DNA of 64,000 bases, from positions 1,732,501 through 1,796,500 of the forward strand of contig BRXU01000010.1 in the NCBI GenBank assembly GCA_030267565.1, given 5' to 3'. The notes under the pieces were generated by a model. It worked only from the letters and a program-made list of their open reading frames with translations, did not search any database and was not told the DNA's origin. The translations under genes were made by a program, and so were the position numbers. This document shows positions 45,027-55,100 of the stretch, in pieces; the stretch's first letter is position 1; each line of letters starts with the position of its first letter. The DNA comes from Pleodorina starrii (taxonomy: Eukaryota > Chlorophyta > Chlorophyceae > Chlamydomonadales > Volvocaceae).

Positions 45027-48000
45027 CTGACCGTAAACGTCAATGGGCTTGGGCGGGCGCGAGCCTCCAGGCTGCTCTGCTACCAGCAGCAGGTCGCAGG
45101 CAACCCGGATGTCTCCTTCGTACAGGAGGCGAAACTGGGCAGCAAAGCAGCACTGCAGTCAGTTTTACAACGAGGCAGCGGCCCGGGGGCCCCCTGGCGG
45201 GGCAAATGGGGTTACAGCCCGGGGACGGACCTCAGCTGTGGGGCAGCCATCCTGGCGCGGCCAGGGATCAGCCTGCCGGGCTGTGTGCAGCACCCGTACA
45301 CCTCGGACACTGCCGGCCGTGTCTGCTGCTGGGACTGGGATGTCCTCCACCTTCGCCTACGCCTCCTATGCATCTACGCCCCGTCGGTGGCCGCCAGCCG
45401 CCCAGAGTTCTTCCAAAGCCTGCAGCCATACCTCGAGACAGACCGCCTCATTCTGCTTGGAGGGGACCTTAACTGCGTCCTGCATGCGGGTGACGAGGCC
45501 CAACCGTCTGCCCATCGGGCCGGCGGGAGGCCTGCACTGCAGGCCCTGGTCCACGGGGCCAATCTGGTCGACCCCTGGCTGTCTTCCGGCGTGGGGGGGG
45601 GCTTCACTCACCCGGCATCACCAACTCGACCGCCGGTGACACGCCTGGACCGCTGGCTCATTAGCCAACCTCTGCAGCAGTACGTGACAGCTGTTCGGGT
45701 GGTGCCAGGCGCCCCGGGGGATCATCATGGGGTGCTCTTGGAGCTGGCGCTGCCAGGGCTCCCCACCCTCGGCCGCAGCAGCTGGGCGTTCCCCACGTAC
45801 CTGCTGTACCACCCCAGCCTGCTGCCCCGCCTGCAGTCGGCAGTGGAGCTGGCAATCCAGGCCGTCCAGCAGCAAGACGCCGCTGCTGACCCACGTGAGG
45901 TGTGGGAATGTCTGAAAGGTCGCCTCCGCAGTGCAGCCGATCACCTCCACAGACAGCACCTGACGGATCAGGCCGCCAGCCTGAGGGCGGCCAAACACGC
46001 TGCGTGTGCAGCCCTGGCAGCCATGCAGCATGCTATGCCCGGGCCCGACGCCGGCGCCTTGGCAGCACAGGCCTGCAGCCAGCTCACCACGGCAGTCAAA
46101 CAGGCCGCCATCCGCCGCACAGCAGCGCTGGACGCCGCGTACACGCAGCATGGCGACAAGGGCACCGGCTGGTTCCACCAGCTCGGACGCGAGGTGCGCA
46201 CCCGGGAGCCAGTCACCCACCTCTCAGTCCCGGGTCAGCCCCTCCCGGTTCCGCTCAGTGACCCGGGTGCGGCCGCCGCTATCACAGCCGCGGCCCACGC
46301 CATGTACAGCAGTGACAGCCCCACGGGTCTGTTCCGGGTGGAGCAGGTGGACCTGACAGCCCAAGACCAGCTCCTGCAGCACCTCCACCGCCGGCTCCCC
46401 CAGCCCCTCAGGGAAGCTGCCGACGCAGCCCCAGCCGCCGGCGAGCTGCAGCTGGACGAACTTGCGGCTGCTCTGTCGTCCTGTCTGAATGGCACCGCCC
46501 CTGGCTCGGACGGCCTGCCTTATGAGGTGTACCGGGTGCTGTGGCCGCTGCTGGGCCCGCTGCTGCTCGCCGCCGCCAACGCAGCCTTCACCCAGGGATC
46601 CGTGGAGACCGGGGCCGCAGCTGCCGACTCCCTGCCGCTCAGCTGGCGCGAAGGGGTCATCACTCTCATCTACAAAGGCAAAGGCCTGCCCCGGCCCAGC
46701 CTGAGCAGCTACCGGCCCATCACCCTGCTCCAATGCGACTACAAGCTTGTCTGCAAGGCCGTCAGCAATCGCCTACAGCCGGCACTGGACTACCTGATAG
46801 ACCCGCTGCAGACTGCCTTCGTCAGCGGCCGGGACATCCGCGACAACACCCTTTACCACCTGGCCCTGGCGGAGTGGGTGCGGCACTCGCAGCAACCGGC
46901 AGCCCTCATCATACTCGACATCGAGAAGGCCTACGACCGGGTCCATCGCCCCTGGCTCTACCGGGTGGCCGAGGCCATGGGCTTCGGTCAGCACACACAG
47001 CGCTGGCTGCGCCTGCTCACGTCAGATGGCTCCTGCCGGGTGGTGGTCAATGGGCACCAGTCAGCACCTTTCCCGGTCCGCAACGGCCTTCAGCAGGGCA
47101 GCACCCTGTCGCCCGTCCTGTGGGTCATGCAGCTGGAACCTCTCACCTCGTACCTGCACCACCTGCGCAGCACCAACGCTCTCCGCACCCCCACCCTCCC
47201 CAACAACGTGCCAGCCCCCCCTGTCACCCACCACGCGGACGATACGGTGCTCACGGTCAGCAATGTCGACAGGGATGGGGAGGTCGCTACCGCGGCAGTC
47301 CAGCTGTTCTGCAGGGCCAGCAACGCACGGGTCAATGCCAGCAAGGGGAAGGGGATGGTGCTGGGTACCCACGAGCCGGTGGTGGGGCCCAACGCCGCAA
47401 CTGGTGCGAGTTTCCCGACTCCCGGTGAGGAACCCCCACGCCACCTGGGAATCCCTCTCACTCTGGACCCGGCGGAGGCCGCGCGGCTCTGCTACACCAG
47501 CAGAATTCAGCGGGTTCAGCGTCTCGGCCATGTGTGGCGGCGACACGGCCTCAGCCTCGTGGGCAGGGTGCATGTGGCCAAACAGGTGCTGGGAAACACC
47601 CTGGCATACCACCTCTCCATCATCCGCCCCACCCCACCCCAGCTGGCGGCACTCCGCAAGCATATCGACGGCTTTGTGGCCTGGTCGCTCCTGGAGGAAG
47701 ACGCGTCCCTGGTGTGCCACGGACGGGCCCTGCTGAAGCCTGGCCCGGAGATCGCCTGCCAGGATCACGACTGTGGCGGTGTCGGCCATCTCGACCTCGA
47801 CGCATTCATGGTCGCCCTGCATGCGAAGCCCCTCGCCCAGCTCGCTCAGCCCGGCCAGCAGCCATGGAAGCAGATCATGCGGGGTCTGCTCGACGAGTAC
47901 AGGCCGGATGGGACCACTGGGTGGGGCTGGGTGTATGGCACGGCGGAACCGCCCCCCAGCCTGCCTACATTCATTGCCAGCCTGGTGCAGTCCTACCGCT

Positions 48001-48246
48001 CCTCGCTCCCGACCCGGCTGGCCTACCCAGAGACCACGGACGCGCGTGCCATCCTGCATGAGCCCCTGTTCTTCAATGCAGCCCTGCGTGACCCCGCCAC
48101 CGACCAGCCCTTCACCCCGCCGGCTGGGACCGCCCACCTGGGACCCCGCACCCTGGCCGAGCTCCGTGCAGCGTCGCCCATGACCCAGCACGAACCCCTC
48201 ATGCAGGCGGTCCTTGGGGCCATCCCAACCGACTGGCGGAGACTGC
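45027..48246 (+). pseudogene. LINE ORF2, N-terminal part: APE endonuclease and reverse transcriptase
   Basis: One uninterrupted frame. Endonuclease motifs: NVNGL (45036-45050), PDVSFVQEAKL (from 45105), GGDLN (45459-45473), TRLDRWL and GDHHGV (about 45630-45735). These are the Asn, Glu, Asp/Asn and His positions of APE-like nucleases that nick target DNA for target-primed reverse transcription. RT motifs: SYRPITLL, FVSGRDIRDNT, LDIEKAYDRV (from about 46914), GLQQGSTLSP and the HADD box (47232-47243), equivalent to the usual YADD. The catalytic Asp residues are all present, so the domain looks recently active. The frame runs into the poly-T of the inserted SINE at 48247 and then soon meets a stop. 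Confidence 0.9.
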
Positions 48247-48668
48247 TTTTTTTTTTTTTTTTTTTTTTAATTCCGGAGGAACCCCGACTCGGGACATGGG
48301 ACACACATGTTGTCTGGCGGCTCCACTGATGCTGCCACTTCTGCTGAGTAGCTAGCGTGCCAGGCTTCTGGGCGACTCCACGGGGCCAGCTGGACGGTGC
48401 TGATGACTGTATGATGAGTCTTGTAAACCTCCGGACGGGACAGGGACAGGGGTGGGCACCCTCCTTTCTCATCACACCCCGGGTAATGGTCACTGACTGG
48501 TTTCGATCCCGGGATCCCGGGGGGAATTGCAAGGTTTCCCTGTTGCCAGCCAATGAACCATTGCCTGCTTCTGTGGGGTGCAGGTAAGTTCCAAATGTCC
48601 TTGATGGGACTTGAACCCGGGTCACCCGGGCCGAAAGCAGTGCCTTAACTTTCGGTGTAGAACTTACC
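48247..48668 (-). mobile_element. tRNA-derived SINE, copy 1, inserted in LINE ORF2
   Basis: On the minus strand the element starts GGTAAGTTCTACACC, contains the Pol III B-box-like GGGTTCAAGTCCC within about 65 bp, and ends in ATT plus 22 A residues (poly-T at 48247-48268 on the plus strand). A closely similar copy lies at 63137-63542. The 5' GGTAAGTTC and the downstream GAACTTACC are perfectly complementary (9 bp), resembling a tRNA acceptor stem. A 5-bp target duplication CTGCT fits: it occurs just before the poly-T and again at about 48673-48678. SINEs have no protein and rely on a LINE's enzymes. Confidence 0.88.
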
Positions 48669-50253
48669 TTACCTGCTGCCAGCCGACCCCCTGGACCCCG
48701 AACTGCCGCCGGCGCCCGACTGGCTCCTGTCGCCCGATGGCAGCCGGGTAAGCAGCCCTACGGGAGTCTTGTGGGCCGTCCTGCCCAACGGCCGCTTGGT
48801 GCCCCCAGACAGCGAGCAGGCCGGAGCAGCAGGGGACGCCGACTGGCCTGCAGCCTGTGTGCTGCCGGGCCGCAAGCCGCGCCGACACTGGACCTTGGAG
48901 GACCATCAGCGATACAGCGAGGCGCCCCCGGCCCAACGCGCCTCCTCATGGCCAGTGGAATACCAGCTGCTGGGGCTTTGGGACTCGGTCCAGTGCTACC
49001 CCCTCAGCCACGGCCACGGCACGCTGCCCCTCATCCACTACACAGTGAGTGAGGTGCGCCACTGCCTCACCGCCCGCGGCCACAGCTGGGGCCGGGACCA
49101 GGACACGGAGCCCCTCATGCCCGCGGCGTGGCCCGAGCAGCCGCACAGCCAGCTACAGCAACAGGAGGCCCGCTGGCACCAACACTGGCTGGCTCAGCAA
49201 GCGCCCAGCCGCAGCCGGTGGTTTGCCATGAACCCCACGCCCAGCCCCGGCTGGATGCGGCCCCGCTCCTCCCCCCCATCACTGCCCTCGGCCGCTGCAA
49301 GCCCGGTCAGCCAGCCTAGCAGCCGCCATGCGGCACCGCACCAGCAGGACCCCGGTGCTGCCGCCGGACCGTCGGCACCCGCCGGGCCGGCCCCGGAGGC
49401 AGACCCGGCAGCTGATGGCCCGGCTGGCATGTCTCCCCTCGACCGCCGGCGGGCCTGGCAGCGGCTGTGGGACTGCCCCGCAAGCAACCGGGCCAAGGCG
49501 CTCGCCTGGCGGCTGCACCATGGACGGCTCCCGTGCGGGGTGTACCTGGCCTCCAAAGGTCAGCCGCAGCGTGCCCACTGCTCTGCTCCTAGCTGCTCGG
49601 TGGACGGCAACCTGCATGTCGCCAGCCTGACCCACGTCTTCTTGGAGTGCGGGGCTTACACCGCAGCTCGGGTTTGGCTGGCAGAGCTGTGGGCAACAGT
49701 CTCCGGGGCCGCGGACTTGCCTTTCAGACAGCCGGCTGTGCTGCTGGGAGACTGGCCGGGAGGGTGGCCGGCCTACCCCACCAGCCCTGGGCTGCAGCTG
49801 CTGTGGGCAGCCCTTCGAGCCACTTGGCTGTGGGCGGTCTGGGGCCACTACCACAGGGCGGAGCCTGATGACCATCCGTCGGCCACGGTGGTGGGCTGCG
49901 TCATTGGGGAGCTGCAGCGTCTCATGAGGGCACATTTCAGCATGGCGGCGCTCTCCGAGGACACTCTGGCGGGGCTGCCCCGGGGCCACATCACAGCACA
50001 GCTGAAGCCCGGCCGGCTGGATGCCTTCGAAGCCTCCTGGGCGCATGAAGGCGTCCTCTGCTCCGTGCAGCGGGTGGCTGGCAGCAGCCCGCGTCTGCAG
50101 GTTCATCTGTCCCGGGTGGCCCCGGTCCCAGCACCACAGGCACCCGCCGGGGGCGCCCAGGCAGCACAGCAGGTCTCCCCATCCGGGTCAGCCATCAGCG
50201 CCCAGCCCAGCCAGGCAGCAGCTCAGCTGACAGGGCAGCCGGGGCCGTCGTGA
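48669..50253 (+). pseudogene. LINE ORF2, C-terminal part: zinc-knuckle region
   Basis: The frame resumes after the SINE as LLPADPLDPELPPAPDW and runs to the stop at 50251-50253. Removing the SINE and one CTGCT copy makes it continuous with the upstream part, so the disruption is entirely due to the SINE. Near 49579-49650 is a CSAPSC...LTHVFLEC motif, a Cys/His knuckle usual at the C-terminus of LINE ORF2. The rest is Pro/Ala/Gln-rich. Confidence 0.85.
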
Positions 50254-50414
50254 GCGGGGTGTTGGGAGTGGGGGATCTCGGTGTCTGAGGTCCTTAGGGT
50301 GCGAGGGGCCTCGAGGGTGGGGGGAGTGCGGTGCGGGTTGCCTAGGGAGGGGGGTGCGGTGCGGGGCTTGCTGTGGGTGGGGCCGGAGGGGGTCTTGGGG
50401 GTCGGGGGAGCTTA

Positions 50415-50990
50415 GGAGCAGGGTTGGTGTGGTGCAGGCTGCCGCGGGAGGCAGGTGCGGTTCGGAGGCTGCTGTCTTGAGGGGTCGCCCCCTGTGTGGG
50501 GTCTGTGGGTGTTTTGTCGCTGGCGCTCTCGTGCCTTGGTCTCTGACCCGGCGGTGCTGCCCCTGCGGCCTGGAGGGGGGGGTTCTTGGGAGTGGGGTGC
50601 GTGTGGCGCCGGGGGGTCTGGGGAGGGTTTCGGGGGGGGGACTGGGGAGGGGCGGGGGGGCTTCGGTGCAGGGTTGGTGTGGTGCAGGCCGCCGTGGGAG
50701 GCAGGTGCGGTTCGGGGGTCGCCCCCAGGGTGGGGTCTGCGGGTGTCTTGTCGCCGGCACGCTTGTGCCCTGGCTTCCAGCCAGGCAGTGTTGCCCCTGC
50801 TGCGCCCGTGGGGGTTCTTGGGAGCCGGGGGGACGTGGGAGTGAGGTTCCTGCGGTGCGGGGTGTCTTGGGAGGGAGGTGTGTCTTCGGGCCTGCTGTCT
50901 TGCGGGGACGCCCCCAGGGTGGGGTCGGTTGTTGTTTGTCTCCGGTGCGCTTGTGTGGCACCGTCCCTGCGGCTTTTGTGGCTCTGGGAG
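50415..50990 (+). repeat. Three imperfect ~210-250-bp tandem repeats in the LINE 3' UTR
   Basis: Phrases such as gcagggttggtgtggtgcagg, ggaggcaggtgcggttcgg and cgcccccagggtggggtc recur near 50420, 50667 and (partly) 50900. A shorter GTGTTGGGCC(C/G)TG minisatellite follows at about 51255-51450. Confidence 0.75.
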
Positions 50991-51689
50991 GCGGTTTCGG
51001 TGGTGCGGGGTTCTCTTCGGGCGTGCTGTGGGTTTTCTGTTTTCTCTGGTGCTCCCCGGTGGGGGGGGGGCTCGTTTGCCCTGGTTCGCTGCGGTGGTTG
51101 CCCGGTTTTGTTTGTTGTTCCTGTTGCTGTCGCCCAGGGTGTAGGGTTCGCCCCTTGGCTGTTGAGGTTGTGCAGGTTGTGGTTGTGTTGTCGCTGTGGT
51201 CGCTGTTGGGGCCTTTGCCCATCCCTGGGGCTTGTCTCCGGTGACGGGCCCTGTTGTTGGTCCGTGGTGCTGGCCCGGGTGTTGGGCCGTGGTTTTGGCC
51301 CTGGTGTTGGGCCGTGGTGTTGGCTCTGGTTTTGGGCCCTGGTGTTGGGCCCTGGTGTTGGGCTGTGGGGTTGGCCCTGGTGTTGGGCCGTGGTGTTGGC
51401 CCTGGTGTTGGGCCCTGGGGTTTGGCCCTGGTGTTGGGCCCTGGTGTTGGTTTCAGTTCCCTCCTCGGTGTCTTGGAGGTAGGGGTGGCCGTGTGTGCCG
51501 CCCGTGCAGCAGTGGCTCCTGGCCCCTTGCTGCCCCCGTCCCTGTCCCTGTCCTGTCTGCGAGTTTAGGCGTTGCTTGGCTTTTTCTCTCTCCTTGGCTC
51601 CTTGCGGTGGTTTTTTGGGCTTCTTGCCAGGCTGTTGTGGCTTGCCGGTCTTGCTCGGCTTGCCCGTTGGGCTTCGCTTTCCCAGTCCT

Positions 51690-51694
51690 TGTAA
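51690..51694 (+). promoter_or_regulatory. TGTAA polyadenylation signal of the LINE
   Basis: TGTAA lies 12 nt before the A-tail that begins at 51707. TGTAA is the established poly(A) signal of volvocine green algae and supports the lineage assignment. Confidence 0.8.
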
Positions 51695-51728
51695 CGTCCC
51701 TCGCAGAAAAAAAAAAAAAAAAAAAAAA

Positions 51729-52160
51729 CAGCGACGCGGGGCGCGCGTCAGCTAGCGTCGGCGCCAGGGAGTCGGACGGCCGAGCAGGTTCCGGAGGTGT
51801 ACCAGCAGGGCTCGTAGGTCTATTCGGGAAGGCGGGAAGGCTGTCCGCTAAGGCGAGTTCGTCTGGGGGTGTCCGAGACGCTAAGGCGAGGTGGTTTGGG
51901 CGAGGAGATGCAGCACGGTTACAGGAATCGTAACTGTAAGCGGTGGTTGCAGAAACTCCGAGTCCTGACACACCCAGACAAAGACAGCCCTTGTACTGCG
52001 TACTGCGCTTGCACTCCGGCAATTGTGATTCCCGAAGTGCTCGTACAACTGAAGACAGTTGGCGCCGTACACGGCAGGCCATGGTCTCACATAAGACATC
52101 TCCGCAGAAACCGACTCAGTCCCTTGCGCAGCCGGTCAGGCTAAATTATCTCACCGACCT
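51729..52160. other. Unassigned sequence between LINE and 139-bp satellite
   Basis: About 430 bp that matches neither the satellites nor the LINE. It has ordinary mixed composition, AT-richer after 51900, with no gene recognised. It may be remnant host DNA or the edge of another element. Confidence 0.5.
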
Positions 52161-55100
52161 CTGATTGCCTTCCAGGAAGTCCAAAGGCTTCCAGCCCACA
52201 GCAAGCCATCCGGGCCCCCCGAGGGCCTTCCGGGTCTACTGAGGGCCTTCCGGATCCTCCAAAAGCATTCTGGGGCTCTCAAACGGCCTTCCGGGCCCTC
52301 TGATCGCCTCCCAGGAATACCAAAGGATTCCAGCCCACAGCAAGCCATCCGGGCCCCCCCGGGCCTTCTGAGGGCCTTCCGGACCCTCCAAAAGCGTTCT
52401 GGGGCTCTAGAACGGCCTTCCTTGCCCACTGATTGCCTTCCAGGAAGTCCAAAGGCTTCCAGCCCACAGCAAGCCATCCGGGCCCCCCGAGGGCCTTCCG
52501 GGCCTTCTGAGGGCCTTCCGGACCCTCCAAAGGCATTCTGGGGCTCTCAAACGGCCTTCCGGGCCCTCTGATCGCCTTCCAGGAAGTCCAAAGGCTTCCA
52601 GCCCACAGCAAGCCATCCGGGCCCCCCGAGGGCCTTCCGGGCCTTCTGAGGGCCTTCCGGGCCCTCCAAAGGCATTCTGGGGCTCTCAAACGGCCTTCCG
52701 GGCCCTCTGATCGCCTTCCAGGAAGTCCAAAGGCTTCCAGCCCACAGCAAGCAATCCGGGCCCCCCGAGGGCCTTCCGGGCCTTCTGAGGGCCTTCCGGA
52801 CCCTCCAAAAGCGTTCTGGGGCTCTCAAACGGCCTTCCTTGCCCTCTGATTGCCTTCCAGGAAGTCCAAAGGCTTCCAGCCCACAGCAAGCCATCCGGGC
52901 CCCCCGAGGGCCTTCCGGGTCTTCTGAGGGCCTTCCGGATCCTCCAAAAGCATTCTGGGGCTCTCAAACGGCCTTCCGGGCCCTCTGATCGCCTCCCAGG
53001 AATACCAAAGGATTCCAGCCCACAGCAAGCCATCCGGGCCCCCCCGGGCCTTCTGAGGGCCTTCCGGACCCTCCAAAAGCGTTCTGGGGCTCTCAAACGG
53101 CCTTCCTTGCCCTCTGATTGCCTTCCAGGAAGTCCAAAGGCTTCCAGCCCACAGCAAGCCATCCGGGCCCCCCGAGGGCCTTCCGGGTCTTCTGAGGGCC
53201 TTCCGGATCCTCCAAAAGCATTCTGGGGCTCTCAAACGGCCTTCCGGGCCCTCTGATCGCCTTCCAGGAAGTCCAAAGGCTTCCAGCCCACAGCAAGCAA
53301 TCCGGGCCCCCCGAGGGCCTTCCGGGCCTTCTGAGGGCCTTCCGGACCCTCCAAAGGCATTCTGGGGCTCTCAAACGGCCTTCCGGGCCCTCTGATCGCC
53401 TTCCAGGAAGTCCGAAGGCTTCCAGCCCACAGCAAGCCATCCGGGCCCCCCGAGGGCCTTCCGGGCCTTCTGAGGGCCTTCCGGACCCTCCAAACGCGTT
53501 CTGGGGCTCTCAAACGGCCTTCCGGGCCCTCTGATCGCCTTCCAGGAAGTCCGAAGGCTTCCAGCCCACAGCAAGCCATCCGGGCCCCCCGAGGGCCTTC
53601 CGGGCCGTCTGAGGGCCTCCCGGATCCTACAAAAGCGTTCTGGGGCTCTCAAACGGCCTTCCTTGCCCTCTGATTGCCTTCCAGGAAGTCCAAAGGCTTC
53701 CAGCCCACAGCAAGCCATCCGGGCCCCCCGAGGGCCTTCCGGGTCTTCTGAGGGCCTTCCGGATCCTCCAAAAGCATTCTGGGGCTCTCAAACGGCCTTG
53801 CGGGCCCTCTGATCGCCTCCCAGGAATACCAAAGGATTCCAGCCCACAGCAAGCCATCCGGGCCCCCCCGGGCCTTCTGAGGGCCTTCCGGACCCTCCAA
53901 AAGCGTTCTGGGGCTCTCAAACGGCCTTCCTTGCCCACTGATCGCCTTCCAGGAAGTCCAAAGGCTTCCAGCCCACAGCATGCAATCCGGGCCCCCCGAG
54001 GGCCTTCCGGGCCTTCTGAGGGCCTTCCGGACCCTCCAAAAGCGTTCTGGGGCTCTCAAACGGCCTTCCGGGCCCTCTGATCGCCTTCCAGGAAGTCCGA
54101 AGGCTTCCAGCCCACAGCAAGCCATCCGGGCCCCCCGAGGGCCTTCCGGGCCGTCTGAGGGCCTCCCGGATCCTACAAAAGCGTTCTGGGGCTCTCAAAC
54201 GGCCGTCCTTGCCCTCTGATTGCCTTCCAGGAAGTCCAAAGGCTTCCAGCCCACAGCAAGCCATCCGGGCCCCCCGAGGGCCTTCCGGGTCTTCTGAGGG
54301 CCTTCCGGATCCTCCAAAAGCATTCTGGGGCTCTCAAACGGCCTTGCGGGCCCTCTGATCGCCTCCCAGGAATACCAAAGGATTCCAGCCCACAGCAAGC
54401 CATCCGGGCCCCCCCGGGCCTTCTGAGGGCCTTCCGGACCCTCCAAAAGCGTTCTGGGGCTCTCAAACGGCCTTCCTTGCCCACTGATTGCCTTCCAGGA
54501 AGTCCGAAGGCTTCCAGCCCACAGCAAGCCATCCGGGCCCCCCGAGGGCCTTCCGGGACTTCTGAGGGCCTTCCGGACCCTCCAAAGGCATTCTGGGGCT
54601 CTCAAACGGCCTTCCGGGCCCTCTGATCGCCTTCCAGGAAGTCCAAAGGCTTCCAGCCCACAGCAAGCAATCCGGGCCCCCCGAGGGCCTTCCGGGCCTT
54701 CTGAGGGCCTTCCGGACCCTCCAAAAGCGTTCTGGGGCTCTCAAATGGCCTTCCTTGCCCTCTGATTGCCTTCCAGGAAGTCCGAAGGCTTCCAGCCCAC
54801 AGCAAGCCATCCGGGCCCCCCGAGGGCCTTCCGGGTCTTCTGAGGGCCTTCCGGATCCTCCAAAAGCATTCTGGGGCTCTCAAACGGCCTTCCGGGCCCT
54901 CTGATCGCCTCCCAGGAATACCAAAGGATTCCAGCCCACAGCAAGCCATCCGGGCCCCCCCGGGCCTTCTGAGGGCCTTCCGGACCCTCCAAAAGCGTTC
55001 TGGGGCTCTCAAACGGCCTTCCTTGCCCACTGATTGCCTTCCAGGAAGTCCAAAGGCTTCCAGCCCACAGCAAGCCATCCGGGCCCCCCGAGGGCCTTCC

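Larger units (their letters stand above)
45027..51728 (+). mobile_element. LINE (non-LTR retrotransposon), 5'-truncated, with A-tail
   Basis: The element runs from the first strand of an APE-type endonuclease (LTVNVNGL at 45027) to a 22-nt A-tail (51707-51728). It has one long ORF2, a GT-rich 3' UTR of about 1.45 kb and a TGTAA signal just before the tail. No ORF1, 5' UTR or in-frame ATG precedes the endonuclease, so the 5' end is missing. The domain order endonuclease-RT-zinc knuckle and the A-tail place it in the L1-like group broadly; a Zepp-like assignment is possible but not shown. It is interrupted by a SINE at 48247-48668. Confidence 0.9.

Noticed and set aside
50188..51222. Minus-strand 344-codon Pro/Thr-rich frame
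   Set aside because: It lies antisense to the LINE 3' UTR in a GT-rich repeated stretch and shows no domain.
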